Positions 37,560 through 47,337 of a DNA stretch of 64,000 nt are shown here, piece by piece. The first letter of the stretch is position 1; every line of letters starts with the position of its first letter. This DNA comes from CAWAMD01 sp963783045. GTDB lineage: Bacteria > Actinomycetota > Nitriliruptoria > Nitriliruptorales > Nitriliruptoraceae. A program made the translations under genes and the position numbers. Location of the stretch: NCBI GenBank assembly GCA_963783045.1, contig CAWAMD010000004.1, positions 1-64,000 on the forward strand, given 5' to 3'. The notes beneath the pieces were generated by a model. That model was not told the DNA's origin. It searched no databases and worked only from the letters and a program-made list of their open reading frames with translations.

Positions 37560-40082
37560 CTAGAGCTCGCCCTGCTGCAGGGCGTTGTCGAGGTCCTCGG
37601 GCGACCACAGCACGTCCCGGGCCTTCGATCCTTCGTTCGGTCCGACGACGCCGAGCTGCTCGAGCTCGTCCATGATCCGGCCCGCCCGGGCGAACCCGAT
37701 GCGCAGCTTGCGCTGGAGCATCGAGGTCGAGCCGAGCCCGGAGTTGACGACCTGCTCGGCGGCCCGTCGGGTCAGGGTGGCGTCGGAGTCGTCGTCGCTG
37801 CCGCGCGACAGGTCGACGTCCTCCGCGTCGCGACCCTCCTTGACGACGCCCTCGACGTAGACGGCCTCGCGCTGCGCCTTCGAGTACTTGACGATCGGGT
37901 CGATCTCGCGCTCGGAGACGAAGCAGCCCTGCAGCCGTGACGGCTTGCCCTGGCTGGCGGGGAGGAAGAGCAGGTCGCCGTTGCCGACGAGCTTCTCGGC
38001 GCCGGCCATGTCGAGGATCGTCCGCGAGTCCGTCTGCGAGGCAACCGCCAGGGCGAGCCGCGAGGGGATGTTCGCCTTGATGAGGCCGGTGATGACGTCG
38101 ACCGACGGACGCTGCGTCGCGATGACCATGTGGATGCCGACGGCCCGGGCCATCTGGGCGATGCGGCAGATCGCGTCCTCCACGTCGCGCGGGGCGACGA
38201 GCATCAGGTCGCTCAGCTCGTCGATGACGAGCAGGATGTAGGGCATGTGGCGGTAGGCCTCGCGCTCCTCGTCCGTGTCCGCCGGCACCTCGCCCTTCGC
38301 GACCGCCTCGTTGTAGGAGTCGATGTTGCGGAACCCGAGACGCGCCAGCGTGTCGTAGCGCATCTCCATCTCCTTCACGGCCCACTGGACCGCGTCGGTG
38401 GCGCGCTTCGGGTCGGTGACGACCGGGGTCAGCAGGTGCGGTGCCCCGTCGTAGTGGTTGAGCTCCACCCGCTTCGGGTCGATGAGGATCATCCGGACCT
38501 GGTCGGGACGCGAGCGCACGAGGATCGAGGTGATCATCGCGTTCAGCGTGACCGACTTCCCGGACCCGGTGGCGCCGGACACGAGCAGGTGTGGCATCGT
38601 GGCGAGGTTGACCAGGGCCGGGTTGCCGGCGATGTCGACGCCGAGCGCCACGTACAGCGGGTGCGGGTTGCCCTGGGCGTCGTCGGAGCGGAGGATGTCG
38701 CCGAGGGTGATGAGGTCGCGCTCGCGGTTCGGGACCTCGACGCCGATCGCGGACTTGCCGGGGATCGGGGCGACGATGCGCACGTCGGGCGCCGCGAGCG
38801 CGTAGGCGATGTCGTCGCCCATGTTGGCGACCTTCTTGACCTGCACACCCGGGCCGAGCTCGATCTCGAAGCGGGTGACGGTCGGACCGCGCGACCAGCG
38901 GGCCACCTGCGCGTCGATGCCGAACTGGTCGAAGGTCTCCTGCAGCGCGTTGACCTGCGCCTCGATGTGCCGCTTCGAGGCCTGGTGCTTCGACTTGCCT
39001 CCGGGCAGCAGGTCGAGCGGCGGCAGCCGGTAGTCCTCCCAGGACGTGATCGGGGCGACCTTGGCGGCCTTGCGCTGCCCGTCCTTCGTGAAGGCCGGGT
39101 CGACGGTGGCACGGCCGGGGACGGGCGGCGCCGGGATGCGCCCGGCGAGACGGTCGGCGGCCGTCAGGCCGTCGCCCTGGCCGTCGCCGTCGGTGGTGGG
39201 GGCGTCGGACTCCAGGGGAGGCTGCTCGTAGTTGCGGTAGTCGGCGATCTTCGCGCGGCGCCGGCGGCGGCCGCCGTCCTCGTCATCCGCGTCACCGTCG
39301 TCACGTGAGCCGTCCGCGTCCGTTCCGCCCGCAGCGTCGGCGTCGTCCTTCTTCTTCCTGCGCCGGCGCGTCGTCGGGACCGGGGCGGTGTCCTGTGTCG
39401 CCGGGTCGGGCGTCGCCGCCCCGCGTCGCAGCCCGCGGACGAGGTCGGCGACGGGCGTCTGGGTGACGATGAGCAGCCCGAGCCCGAGCAGGGCGAGCAG
39501 CACGGCGCCGGCGCCCCACGGGCTGAGCCCGGCGGCCAGCGGCGCGGCGATGCCCCAGCCGACGAGCCCGCCGGCCGGCCACAGGGCGCGGATGCCATCG
39601 GCGGGCTGGGGGGTGCCCGCGATGAGGTGCCAGCCGCCGATCACACCGATGAACGTGAGGACGAGCCCGACCGCGATCCGGCCGACGTCGTGGGACGGCC
39701 GGTCGAGCACCACCATGACGCCGAAGTAGAGGGTCAGCGGCGGGACGACGTAGCCGTAGACGCCGAGGAGCCCCCGGAACACGGCTTCGAGGAAGGCGCC
39801 GATCGGGCCGGCGGCATGGACGTACATGCCGAGCCCCACGAGCACGGCGAACAGGATCAGCGCGATGCCGTAGGCGTCACGGGCCTGGTCGCCGACATGG
39901 GTGCGGAAGGCCTTGCCGACCCGCACGGCCGTGGAGTCGCCCGAGCGCGCGGTGGTCCGCGACGACGAGGACCGCGAGGACGTGCGGGAAGACGACCGCG
40001 ACGAGGACCTGCTGCCGCTGCTCTTCTTCCCGGACGTGCCCTTCCGGGTCCGGCTCTTCGGAGTCTTGGTCGTGGTCGCCAC
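37560..40082 (-). CDS. ftsK: DNA translocase FtsK
   Basis: Pumps chromosome ends across the division septum. GTG start at 40082 (a further start at 40151 has no better site). Ser/Arg/Lys-rich N-tail (about 1-45), four membrane helices, a long acidic/basic linker (KKKDDADAAGG..., RRRRRAKI), then the motor: Walker A GATGSGKSV, Walker B LLVIDELSDLM. C-terminal gamma winged helix (QVVNSGLGSTSMLQRKLRIGFARAGRIMDELE region) that reads KOPS. 840 codons. Preceded on the same strand by the ABC1 kinase gene. Confidence 0.95.
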   Translation of the reverse strand: MATTTKTPKSRTRKGTSGKKSSGSRSSSRSSSRTSSRSSSSRTTARSGDSTAVRVGKAFRTHVGDQARDAYGIALILFAVLVGLGMYVHAAGPIGAFLEAVFRGLLGVYGYVVPPLTLYFGVMVVLDRPSHDVGRIAVGLVLTFIGVIGGWHLIAGTPQPADGIRALWPAGGLVGWGIAAPLAAGLSPWGAGAVLLALLGLGLLIVTQTPVADLVRGLRRGAATPDPATQDTAPVPTTRRRRKKKDDADAAGGTDADGSRDDGDADDEDGGRRRRRAKIADYRNYEQPPLESDAPTTDGDGQGDGLTAADRLAGRIPAPPVPGRATVDPAFTKDGQRKAAKVAPITSWEDYRLPPLDLLPGGKSKHQASKRHIEAQVNALQETFDQFGIDAQVARWSRGPTVTRFEIELGPGVQVKKVANMGDDIAYALAAPDVRIVAPIPGKSAIGVEVPNRERDLITLGDILRSDDAQGNPHPLYVALGVDIAGNPALVNLATMPHLLVSGATGSGKSVTLNAMITSILVRSRPDQVRMILIDPKRVELNHYDGAPHLLTPVVTDPKRATDAVQWAVKEMEMRYDTLARLGFRNIDSYNEAVAKGEVPADTDEEREAYRHMPYILLVIDELSDLMLVAPRDVEDAICRIAQMARAVGIHMVIATQRPSVDVITGLIKANIPSRLALAVASQTDSRTILDMAGAEKLVGNGDLLFLPASQGKPSRLQGCFVSEREIDPIVKYSKAQREAVYVEGVVKEGRDAEDVDLSRGSDDDSDATLTRRAAEQVVNSGLGSTSMLQRKLRIGFARAGRIMDELEQLGVVGPNEGSKARDVLWSPEDLDNALQQGEL

Positions 40083-40182
40083 CTCGAACGGACCTCTGGT
40101 CGACGTTGCGCGCCCCGGCGAGGACGCCTGTAGATGGTAACGGGCCGCCACAGCGCTGTAACTACACCCGCCTCACGCCTGT

Positions 40183-41838
40183 CTAGTCCGGCCGCTCGTC
40201 CTTGCGCACCGCCACGACGATCAGGACCACGCCGCCGAGGGCCGCGAGCAGGAAGAAGACGATGGCCAGCGCCGGGTAGCCGAGGATGGTCGCCTCCGTC
40301 TCGACGCGCATGAGCATCGCGGCGCCGACGATGAAGGAGGACAGCACGAGCCCGGCGGCGACGCGGTTGGCGAGCTTCTGGAAGACGTGCTCGAGCCGGC
40401 GCTCGTCCACCGCGTGCACGCGCAGCTCGAAGTCACCGTCGGCGAGGGACCCGAGGATCGCGTTCAGCCGGCCGGGCATCGACTCGACGAGCTCCTTGGA
40501 GTCGAGGACGGTGCGCATCACCGAGCTCGGCTTCATCTCCTCGATCATGGCACCGGTCATGACCTGCGACGCGTGCCGGCGGATCGCGTCGTTCGTGTCG
40601 AAGTCGGGATCGAGGGTGCGCCCGACCGTGTCCAGGTGCAGCAGCGTGCGGGCGAGCAGCGTGAGCTCGACCGGCGGGCGCACCCCGGTCTCGGCAGACA
40701 GGCGGGCGACCTGGAGCAGGATCCGACCGACCTGCACCTCGCCGGGCGGCAGGTCGTGGAAGCGTCCGACGAGCTGGGCCACACCGCGACGGAGCGCGAC
40801 CTCGTCGACCGAGGGCAGTGGCTCGCCGATGCGCAGTGCGACGTCCGCCGCCTGGCCGGGCTCGCCGTCGCTGACGGCCAGCAGGAGCTTGAGGAGCTGC
40901 TCCCGGGTCTCGGTCTGCAGCCGCACGATCATGCCGACGTCGACGAGCGCGAGATCGCCGCCCTCGGTCAGCAGCACGTTGCCGGGGTGCGGGTCGGCGT
41001 GGACGAAGCCGTCGGCGAGGATCTGCTGGAGGTACGCGGCGAACAGCTCGTCCGCGAGCCGGTGCGTGTCGGTGTCGAGCGGCGTCAGGGCGCTCATCTC
41101 GGTCACCTTCCGACCGGCGATGAGGTCCATGGTCAGCACGCGGCTGGTGGACAGGTCGTCGACGGGCGCGGGGACGTGGAGGTGGTGGTAGTGGCGCAGG
41201 TTGCGCCCGAACGCGGCGAGGTTGTGGGCTTCGCGGCGGAAGTCGAGCTCGCGGATCAGCGACTGGCGGAACTGGTCGACGACGGCGGCGAGCTGGTAGC
41301 GGCGGCCCAGGTCGGTGTGGGCGTCGATCAGCTCGGCGACCTCGGTCAGCACCTCGAGATCCTCGCGGACGACCCGCCGGACCCCCGGCCGCTGGACCTT
41401 GACGGCCACACGCCGTCCGTCACGGAGCCGGGCGGCGTGCACCTGGGCCAGCGAGGCGCTCGCGACCGGGTCGGGGTCGATGTCGTCGAAGAGCCGGCTG
41501 ACCCGCACGCCGAGCTCGTCCTCGATGACCTCGCGGATGTCGTCGAACGGGATCGGCTCGATGTCGTCCTCGAGCTGCTCGAGCGCGTCCCGGTAGTCCT
41601 CGGGTAGCAGGTCGGCGCGGGTGGCGAGCAGCTGCCCGAGCTTGATGAAGGTGGGTCCGAGCGCCTCGAGGTCGTCGGCGAAGGCGGACGCGTCGCCGGC
41701 AGGGGTCGCGCCGTCGGCGGCACCGTCCTCGAGGCCGTCGGTCAGCCCGGCGGACGCGACGAGGTCGCTGCCGCCATGCCGGACGATGAGCCGTACGAGA
41801 TCGGCGGTGCGGGCGATCCGCTCGGGGTGCAGGGCCAC
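40183..41838 (-). CDS. ABC1/UbiB-family atypical kinase
   Basis: 551 residues. Kinase-like core with ALGPTFIKLGQLLATRADLLP (KxGQ motif), SLAQVHAA, VAVKVQRPG, FVHADPHPGN and VDVGM in place of DFG. Two C-terminal membrane helices anchor it. Members support lipid or quinone metabolism; the substrate in actinobacteria is not settled. GTG start; 6 bases downstream of rnj. Confidence 0.9.
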   Translation of the reverse strand: MALHPERIARTADLVRLIVRHGGSDLVASAGLTDGLEDGAADGATPAGDASAFADDLEALGPTFIKLGQLLATRADLLPEDYRDALEQLEDDIEPIPFDDIREVIEDELGVRVSRLFDDIDPDPVASASLAQVHAARLRDGRRVAVKVQRPGVRRVVREDLEVLTEVAELIDAHTDLGRRYQLAAVVDQFRQSLIRELDFRREAHNLAAFGRNLRHYHHLHVPAPVDDLSTSRVLTMDLIAGRKVTEMSALTPLDTDTHRLADELFAAYLQQILADGFVHADPHPGNVLLTEGGDLALVDVGMIVRLQTETREQLLKLLLAVSDGEPGQAADVALRIGEPLPSVDEVALRRGVAQLVGRFHDLPPGEVQVGRILLQVARLSAETGVRPPVELTLLARTLLHLDTVGRTLDPDFDTNDAIRRHASQVMTGAMIEEMKPSSVMRTVLDSKELVESMPGRLNAILGSLADGDFELRVHAVDERRLEHVFQKLANRVAAGLVLSSFIVGAAMLMRVETEATILGYPALAIVFFLLAALGGVVLIVVAVRKDERPD

Positions 41839-41844
41839 GGGGCC

Positions 41845-43552
41845 TCAGGCCTCGAGCACGACGGGGAGGATCACCGGCCGGCGACCCACCTCCTGCTTCC
41901 AGTAGCGGCCGAGGGCCTGGGTGACGTGACGCTGGATCCCCGGTGGGTCGTTGAACTTGTGGGCCTTCAGCCCGTCGAGCTCGAGGTCGACGGCCTTCGT
42001 CGCCGCCGCGAGGATGTCCTGCTCCTCCTCGTGGAAGACGACGCCCTTCTGGAAGACCTGGGTCTCGCCGACCGGCTGTCCCTCGTGCGGGTCGATCGTG
42101 ACGATGCACACGCAGATGCCGTCGTTGGCGAGCCGCCGACGGTCGCGCAGCACGGCCGGCCCAACGTCGGGGAGCAGCCCGTCGATGTAGACGACGCCGG
42201 AGGAGATCGGGTCACCCTTCCAGGCGCGCCCGTTCTCGAGGTGGACCACGTCGCCGTCCTCGCAGACGAGCACGTGCTCGGGGAGGCACCCGGTGGCGAT
42301 GGCCACGTCGCGGTGCGCGGTCAGGTGCCGGTACTCGCCGTGCACGGGGACGAAGAACTCGGGCTCGAGCAGGTTGTGGTAGAGGATCAGGTCGTCGCGG
42401 TTCGCGTGCCCGGACACGTGCACGTCGGCGATGCCCCGGTGGATCACCTTGCAGCCCCGGCGGGCGAGCCCGTTGATCGACCGGAACACGTCGTGCTCGT
42501 TGCCGGGGATGAGGCTCGACGCGAGGATGACCAGGTCGCCCTCCCCCACCTGCAGGTACTTGTGGTCGCCGGAGGCCATCAGCGAGAGCGCCGAGTAGGG
42601 CTCGCCCTGGCTGCCCGTGGAGATCACGATCAGCTCGGACCGGTCGTAGCTGCCCACGTCCTCGAGGTCGACCTCGCTTTCCTCGTCGAAGGTGAGGTAG
42701 CCGAGGTCCGAGGCGATGGCCATGTTGCGGACCATCGAGCGTCCGACGAAGACGGGGCGACGTTCCGACGTCGACGGCGGCGTCGAGCACCTGCTGGATG
42801 CGGTGGACGTGGGACGCGAACGAGGTCACGACGACGAGCCCGTCGACGTTCTCGATCGCCTCACGGATCGCGCGCCCGACCTTGCGTTCGGTCGGCACGT
42901 GCCCCGGCACGTCCGCGTTCGTCGAGTCGGCCAGCAGCAGGTCGACCTTCTCGTCGCCGAGCCGGGCGAAGTGGGCCAGGTCGGTGGCCAGCCCGTCGAC
43001 GGGCGTCTGGTCCATCTTGAAGTCGCCCGAGTGCACGATCATGCCGTGGGGCGTGCGGAACGCGAACGCGCAACCGTCGGGGATCGAGTGGTTGACCTGG
43101 ACGACCTCGACCTCGAAGGGATCGTGCTCGATCACGTCGCCGGGGGTGACCTCGATGAGCTCCGGCTCGTCGAGGTCCTCCCATTCCTCGAGGATCGCCT
43201 CGACGAAGGCCAGCGTGAGCTGCGTGCCGTAGATCGGCACCCCCGGGAAGTCGCGCAGGAAGTACGGGATCCCGCCGATGTGGTCGAGGTGCCCGTGGGT
43301 GAGGAAGATCGCCTCGACGTCGTCGGCGCGGTCCGACAGGTTCGACCAGTCCGGCAGGATCAGGTCCACGCCGAGGTGCTCGGGGTTCGGGAAGAACACC
43401 CCGACGTCGATGACGGCGATGCGGCCGTCGACCTCGATCGTCGCCATGTTGCGCCCGACCTCGCCGAGGCCGCCGTAGAAGGTGACCTCGACGGGCGGCG
43501 AGTCGGTGTCGTCGCGCCGGTTGCGTCCGTCGCGGTCGCGTCCGTCGCTCAT
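41845..43552 (-). CDS. rnj: ribonuclease J (one frameshift)
   Basis: Endo- and 5'-3' exoribonuclease of mRNA decay and rRNA maturation. Metallo-beta-lactamase motif HGHLDHIGG, beta-CASP domain and C-terminal domain are all present, but in two frames. The first stops making sense after RIQQVLDAAVDVG; the second supplies SMVRNMAIASDLGYL onward. One extra base in GGAACGTCGC (minus strand; TT at 42763-42764) explains it. Removing it restores 568 residues, normal for RNase J. The ATG overlaps the dapA stop. A consensus error is more likely than a pseudogene. Confidence 0.9.
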
Positions 43553-44436
43553 GGGCGCGACAGCCCGGCGTGGTCCATGGCGTCGAGCACGGCCGTCACG
43601 GTCTCGTCGAGCGCGTCGACGAGCGGCGGCCGCAGCGGACCCGCCGGCAGCCCGAGCCGGTTCAGCGCCCCCTTCAGGGGTCCGGGGCTCGGCTCCACGA
43701 AGAGCGCGTGGTAGAGCGGCATCAGGCGCAGGTGGATCTCGCGCGCCTTGGTGGGGTCGGTGTCGTAGACGGCCGCCATGTCGGCGAGCTCAGGACCCGC
43801 GAGGTGGCTGGCGACCGACACGAACCCGACCGCACCGACCGACAGCATCGGCAGGTTCACCTCGTCGGCACCGCAGTACACCTCGAAGTCGTCGGGGGTC
43901 CGGGCGACCACCTCGGCCGTCTTGGCGAGGTTGCCGACCGCGTCCTTGACCGCGACGATGTTGTCCACGTCGTGGGCGAGCCGGACGATCGTGTCGAGCT
44001 CGATCTCGCGGCTCGTGCGCCCCGGGATGTCGTACATGACGACCGGCAGGTCGGTGGCGTCCGCCACGTCGGTGAAGTAGCGCACGAGCGCCCGCTGGCT
44101 CGGCTTGTTGTAGTAGGGCGTGACGACGAGCACCCCGTCGGCGCCGTTCTCGGTGGCGTGGCGGGTGTTGTCGATGGCCTTGCTCGTGTCGTTCGAGCCG
44201 GTCCCGACGAGCACCTTGGCCCGGCCGGCGACGGCCTGCTGGACGGCGCGCTGCAGGCTCCAGATCTCGTCACCGTGCAGCGTCGGCGACTCACCGGTCG
44301 TGCCGTGCACGAGGATGGTGTCGCTGCCGTGGTCCACGAGCCACGACGCGAGCTCCTGCGCCCCGTCGAGATCCATGCCCCCGTCGTCGGTGAAGGGCGT
44401 GACCATGGCGGTGACGACTCTGCCGAAGGCGGCCAA
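43549..44436 (-). CDS. dapA: 4-hydroxy-tetrahydrodipicolinate synthase
   Basis: First committed step of lysine/DAP synthesis. TTG start at 44436 with AGGAG 8 bases upstream gives MAAFGRVVTAMVTPF. Active-site Tyr136 (YDIPGRT) and Schiff-base Lys164 (AVKDAVGNL) present, plus GTTGES and YYNKPSQ. 295 residues. Overlaps rnj by ATGA, the dapA-rnj pair typical of actinobacteria. Confidence 0.95.
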   Translation of the reverse strand: MAAFGRVVTAMVTPFTDDGGMDLDGAQELASWLVDHGSDTILVHGTTGESPTLHGDEIWSLQRAVQQAVAGRAKVLVGTGSNDTSKAIDNTRHATENGADGVLVVTPYYNKPSQRALVRYFTDVADATDLPVVMYDIPGRTSREIELDTIVRLAHDVDNIVAVKDAVGNLAKTAEVVARTPDDFEVYCGADEVNLPMLSVGAVGFVSVASHLAGPELADMAAVYDTDPTKAREIHLRLMPLYHALFVEPSPGPLKGALNRLGLPAGPLRPPLVDALDETVTAVLDAMDHAGLSRP

Positions 44437-44524
44437 TGCGAGCTCCTGTGTGCGATCGTGCGCGGGTGGTGCCCCCTCTATCCTAGCGATGGCGTTTCGG
44501 CCTGCTCCCGACCTGGAGGCCACC

Positions 44525-44824
44525 ATGATCTGGCACATCGTGCGGTTCGACTTCGAGGGGGTGGACCCAGGGGTCCGCGCCGACCTCGAGGAACGGATCG
44601 CCGCGCTCGCGGACCTGGAGGTCGTCGCCTGGCTGCGGGTGGCCCGCGACGTCGACCTGCCGAACGTGAGCGGGCTGATCACCGGGTTCGCGACGACGGC
44701 CGACCTCGAGCACTACCGCACCCATCCCGACCACCTGCCGGTCGTCGAGGCGCTGCGGCAGGCCGGCGTCGACATGGTCCGCGTCGACATCGAGACCGGC
44801 GACGATCCCACCACGCTGCCCTGA
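44525..44824 (+). CDS. Dabb (stress-responsive A/B barrel) domain protein
   Basis: 99 residues from an ATG at 44525. MIWHIVRFDF start, then the alpha-beta barrel pattern with ADLEHYRTHPDHLPVVE, characteristic of Dabb proteins (dimeric ferredoxin-like fold). Role unknown. Divergent from dapA. Confidence 0.75.
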   Translation: MIWHIVRFDFEGVDPGVRADLEERIAALADLEVVAWLRVARDVDLPNVSGLITGFATTADLEHYRTHPDHLPVVEALRQAGVDMVRVDIETGDDPTTLP

Positions 44825-44846
44825 ACGGCCGCGTGCGTCCGCGCCG

Positions 44847-45281
44847 TCAGCGGACGCCGGCGCACGCGTCGCGCAGGTCGGCCATCGCCGTCCGGAACAG
44901 GACGACGTGGGTGTCGCGCTCGGCGACGGCACCCTGCGCCTGGGCGAGGTTGAGGCTGCGCTGCGCGTCGTCGGCCGCCGCGGCCATGAGGTGGTTGCCG
45001 GCGCGGCGCGCATGGGCGCCGATGTCCCCGAGCGTGGAGAGCATCTCGCTGCTCGACGCGGCCAGGTCCTCGCCCCCCAGCAGGCGCTCGAGGAGCGCAC
45101 AGGCGGCCACCTCCTCGTCGCTCGGTGCGTCGTGGAGCATCGCGGTCGCGGTCAGGCCGCCACCGACGACGAGCACCACCGCGGCGAGGGCGACGAGGTT
45201 GCGGCGCAGGTTCGAGCGGTGCAGCGGCGAGTAGGCGTCCTCGTCGTGGGGCGGCTCCCGGTCGTTGCCCGCGTCCGCCAT
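44847..45281 (-). CDS. single-pass membrane protein, hypothetical
   Basis: 144 residues. Acidic N-tail, one membrane helix (about 29-49, LVALAAVVLVVGGGLTATAML) and a helical extracytoplasmic part with a Cys pair (ACALLERLL ... DACAGVR). No family recognised. Follows two same-strand genes with a 4-base gap, so probably in the thyX-like transcription unit. Confidence 0.6.
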   Translation of the reverse strand: MADAGNDREPPHDEDAYSPLHRSNLRRNLVALAAVVLVVGGGLTATAMLHDAPSDEEVAACALLERLLGGEDLAASSSEMLSTLGDIGAHARRAGNHLMAAAADDAQRSLNLAQAQGAVAERDTHVVLFRTAMADLRDACAGVR

Positions 45282-45285
45282 CGCG

Positions 45286-45657
45286 TCAGAGCCGTCGTGT
45301 GACGGCGAGCGCCGCGAGCGCGCCGATGAGCAGCGTCACCTCGCCGGCGTGATGGGCGACGGTCGTGCTGAGCAGCGGCAGCCACCCGGGCGGGCCCGGG
45401 ACGATGGTCGCCGCCGCGACGATCGGCCAGGCGAGCACGGCTGCCGCCACGGCCGGGACCAGCGCGCCGCGGCGGCTGACCGTCGGCAGCCCACCGACGA
45501 TCGCGCCGACCGCGAGCAGGGCGACGAGCGACCAGCGCAGCGGTCCGACGAACGTCGCCTCGCCACCGCGCTGCAGCTGGCCGGCGAGGTCGAGCAGCAG
45601 GACGACTGCCGCTGCCACGAGCAGGCCGGTGCCGGCCTCACGCAGACGCTCTGCCAT
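45286..45657 (-). CDS. small integral membrane protein, hypothetical
   Basis: 123 residues from an ATG at 45657 that overlaps the end of the thyX-like gene. Four hydrophobic segments, few charged residues. No family recognised. Confidence 0.6.
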   Translation of the reverse strand: MAERLREAGTGLLVAAAVVLLLDLAGQLQRGGEATFVGPLRWSLVALLAVGAIVGGLPTVSRRGALVPAVAAAVLAWPIVAAATIVPGPPGWLPLLSTTVAHHAGEVTLLIGALAALAVTRRL

Positions 45658-47273
45658 CACGACGCCCCGCGTGCCGCGCGACGGCGCTCGGCCGCCTTCT
45701 CGGACTCCAGCCGCTCGAGCTCGGCCGCCCCGAGGTCGACGTGCTGCATCGCCGCGGCGACGGCCGTGTGCTTCGCCTCGTCGGCGATCAGCCGGTACAT
45801 CTCCTGCACGATCCGCCGGTAGGCGGGATGGCCCTGCGGGGTGGAGCGCAGCTCGATCATCTGCATGGCCGCCCGCGCGTTGAGCTGCATCGTGTAGCGC
45901 ACCCGGTAGGCGAAGCAGACCGCGTACTGGGCCTGCACCGGATGGTCGGCGGCGAGCGTGCCGTACAGCTCGGCCGAGCGCTCCAGCGCCTCGTGCCAGC
46001 GGTCCGCCACGCCGGCGTCCTCGAGCTCCGGTGGCGTCTCGTAGCCGTGGGCGGGGGTGAGCTCCTGCCACTCGATGGTCAGCATGCGGTGGCGCTGGAG
46101 GTCACGGAAGCCGCCGTAGTCACCGAGCACGTCGAAGCGGTACCACACCCGCTCAAGGCCGCGCCCCGGGCGGTGGCGGCGGTTGCGACGCTCACCGACG
46201 TAGGCGTCGACGACCCGCTGACGCTCGTCGGCGGACAGGGCCGCGACCCGGTCGTGCAGCTGCTCCTCGGGCAGGCGCGTGTGCGGGTAGAGGGCAGCCG
46301 TGGCGAGTGCGATCTCCGCCTCGAGGGGATCCCGGGGCGCGTAGTCGACGAGCGTGACGAGATCGGCGGGTGCGGGCGTCTCGTCGCCGATCAGCGACCG
46401 GGCGAGCGCGCGGGTCTCGGACCGACGGGCGGCGAGGTAGTCCGACCAGGCGACGCCGCGGTCCTCGCGGTCGACCCGGGTGAGGAACGCCGGGATGATC
46501 TTGCGGAGCTCGGCGAGCAGCAGCGCGGCGATCTCGTGCGACTCGGCGAGCTCGCTGGCCCGCAGCCGCAGCAGCAGCTGCTCGTAGGCCTGGCCCGTGG
46601 CGAACATTCCCAGGTTCGAGGTCGTGGCGGCCGGCAGCAGGCCGCGCAGCAGGTCGAGCGCCTTCGCCTTCGTGGCGCTGCGGTAGACACGGTCCGAGGT
46701 CGTCGCGTCCTGCGGGTAGGTGGCGCGCACCCAGGTGAGCACGGGGTCGATCAGCGACGAGTAGATGTCGAAGATCGCGTCGAGCGTCTCGACGTAGCGC
46801 TGCCCGTGGGGGCCGGCGAGCACGTCGGGGTCGGTGTAGTAGCGGTAGCCGGTGCTCCCGTCGGGGCGGGCGACGGGGGTGTCGTAGCGGATGTAGCGCG
46901 TGGACTGCTCGAGGTACGCGGCGAGCCGTCCCCACTCGATCTGCTTCGTCAGCAGGTTCGAGATCCCCTCCATCGCGACGTGCGCGCCGCCGAGCTGGGC
47001 GACCGAGTCGTCCCCGTACTCGCTGAAGACCGTCTGGTAGAGGCGGTCGGCGCGCTCGGTCCCGGTGGTCGCTGCGACCGCCGACGGTCCGATCTCGCCG
47101 GCGAACTCGTCGAGGAACAGGCGCTTGAGGCCCCCGCCGTAGCGGGAGTAGCGCGCGAAGAGTGCGCCCTTGACGACCTCCGGGAGGTTCACGAGCCCGA
47201 ACACGCGACCGTCGGGGTCGGTGACGTAGCGCGCGAGCAGGTCGCGCTCGGTCGGGGTGAAGTCCTCGGCCAC
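45657..47273 (-). CDS. double-length ThyX-like (FAD-dependent thymidylate synthase family) protein
   Basis: 538 residues, about twice normal ThyX. The first half carries YLEQSTRYIRYD (about 119-130), equal to the right part of the ThyX signature (RHRxxSxNExSxRY), but the RHR that should precede it is replaced by IEWGRLAA. The second half carries RHRMLTIEWQEL (about 390), with the RHR but not the NExSxRY. The signature is thus split between halves, suggesting an internal duplication in which the two halves complement each other. It sits at the usual thyX place next to dapA. Whether it makes dTMP is unproven. Confidence 0.75.
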   Translation of the reverse strand: MAEDFTPTERDLLARYVTDPDGRVFGLVNLPEVVKGALFARYSRYGGGLKRLFLDEFAGEIGPSAVAATTGTERADRLYQTVFSEYGDDSVAQLGGAHVAMEGISNLLTKQIEWGRLAAYLEQSTRYIRYDTPVARPDGSTGYRYYTDPDVLAGPHGQRYVETLDAIFDIYSSLIDPVLTWVRATYPQDATTSDRVYRSATKAKALDLLRGLLPAATTSNLGMFATGQAYEQLLLRLRASELAESHEIAALLLAELRKIIPAFLTRVDREDRGVAWSDYLAARRSETRALARSLIGDETPAPADLVTLVDYAPRDPLEAEIALATAALYPHTRLPEEQLHDRVAALSADERQRVVDAYVGERRNRRHRPGRGLERVWYRFDVLGDYGGFRDLQRHRMLTIEWQELTPAHGYETPPELEDAGVADRWHEALERSAELYGTLAADHPVQAQYAVCFAYRVRYTMQLNARAAMQMIELRSTPQGHPAYRRIVQEMYRLIADEAKHTAVAAAMQHVDLGAAELERLESEKAAERRRAARGAS

Positions 47274-47337
47274 GGTTCTCGCTCCTGTCGCTCCCGCGGC
47301 GGGCGGGTGCGGCGCCGGCCGAGGATAGCCAGCGAGG

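Noticed and set aside
42755..42775. Programmed frameshifting in rnj
   Set aside because: No slippery sequence or stimulatory structure is evident and similar one-base errors occur in other genes.
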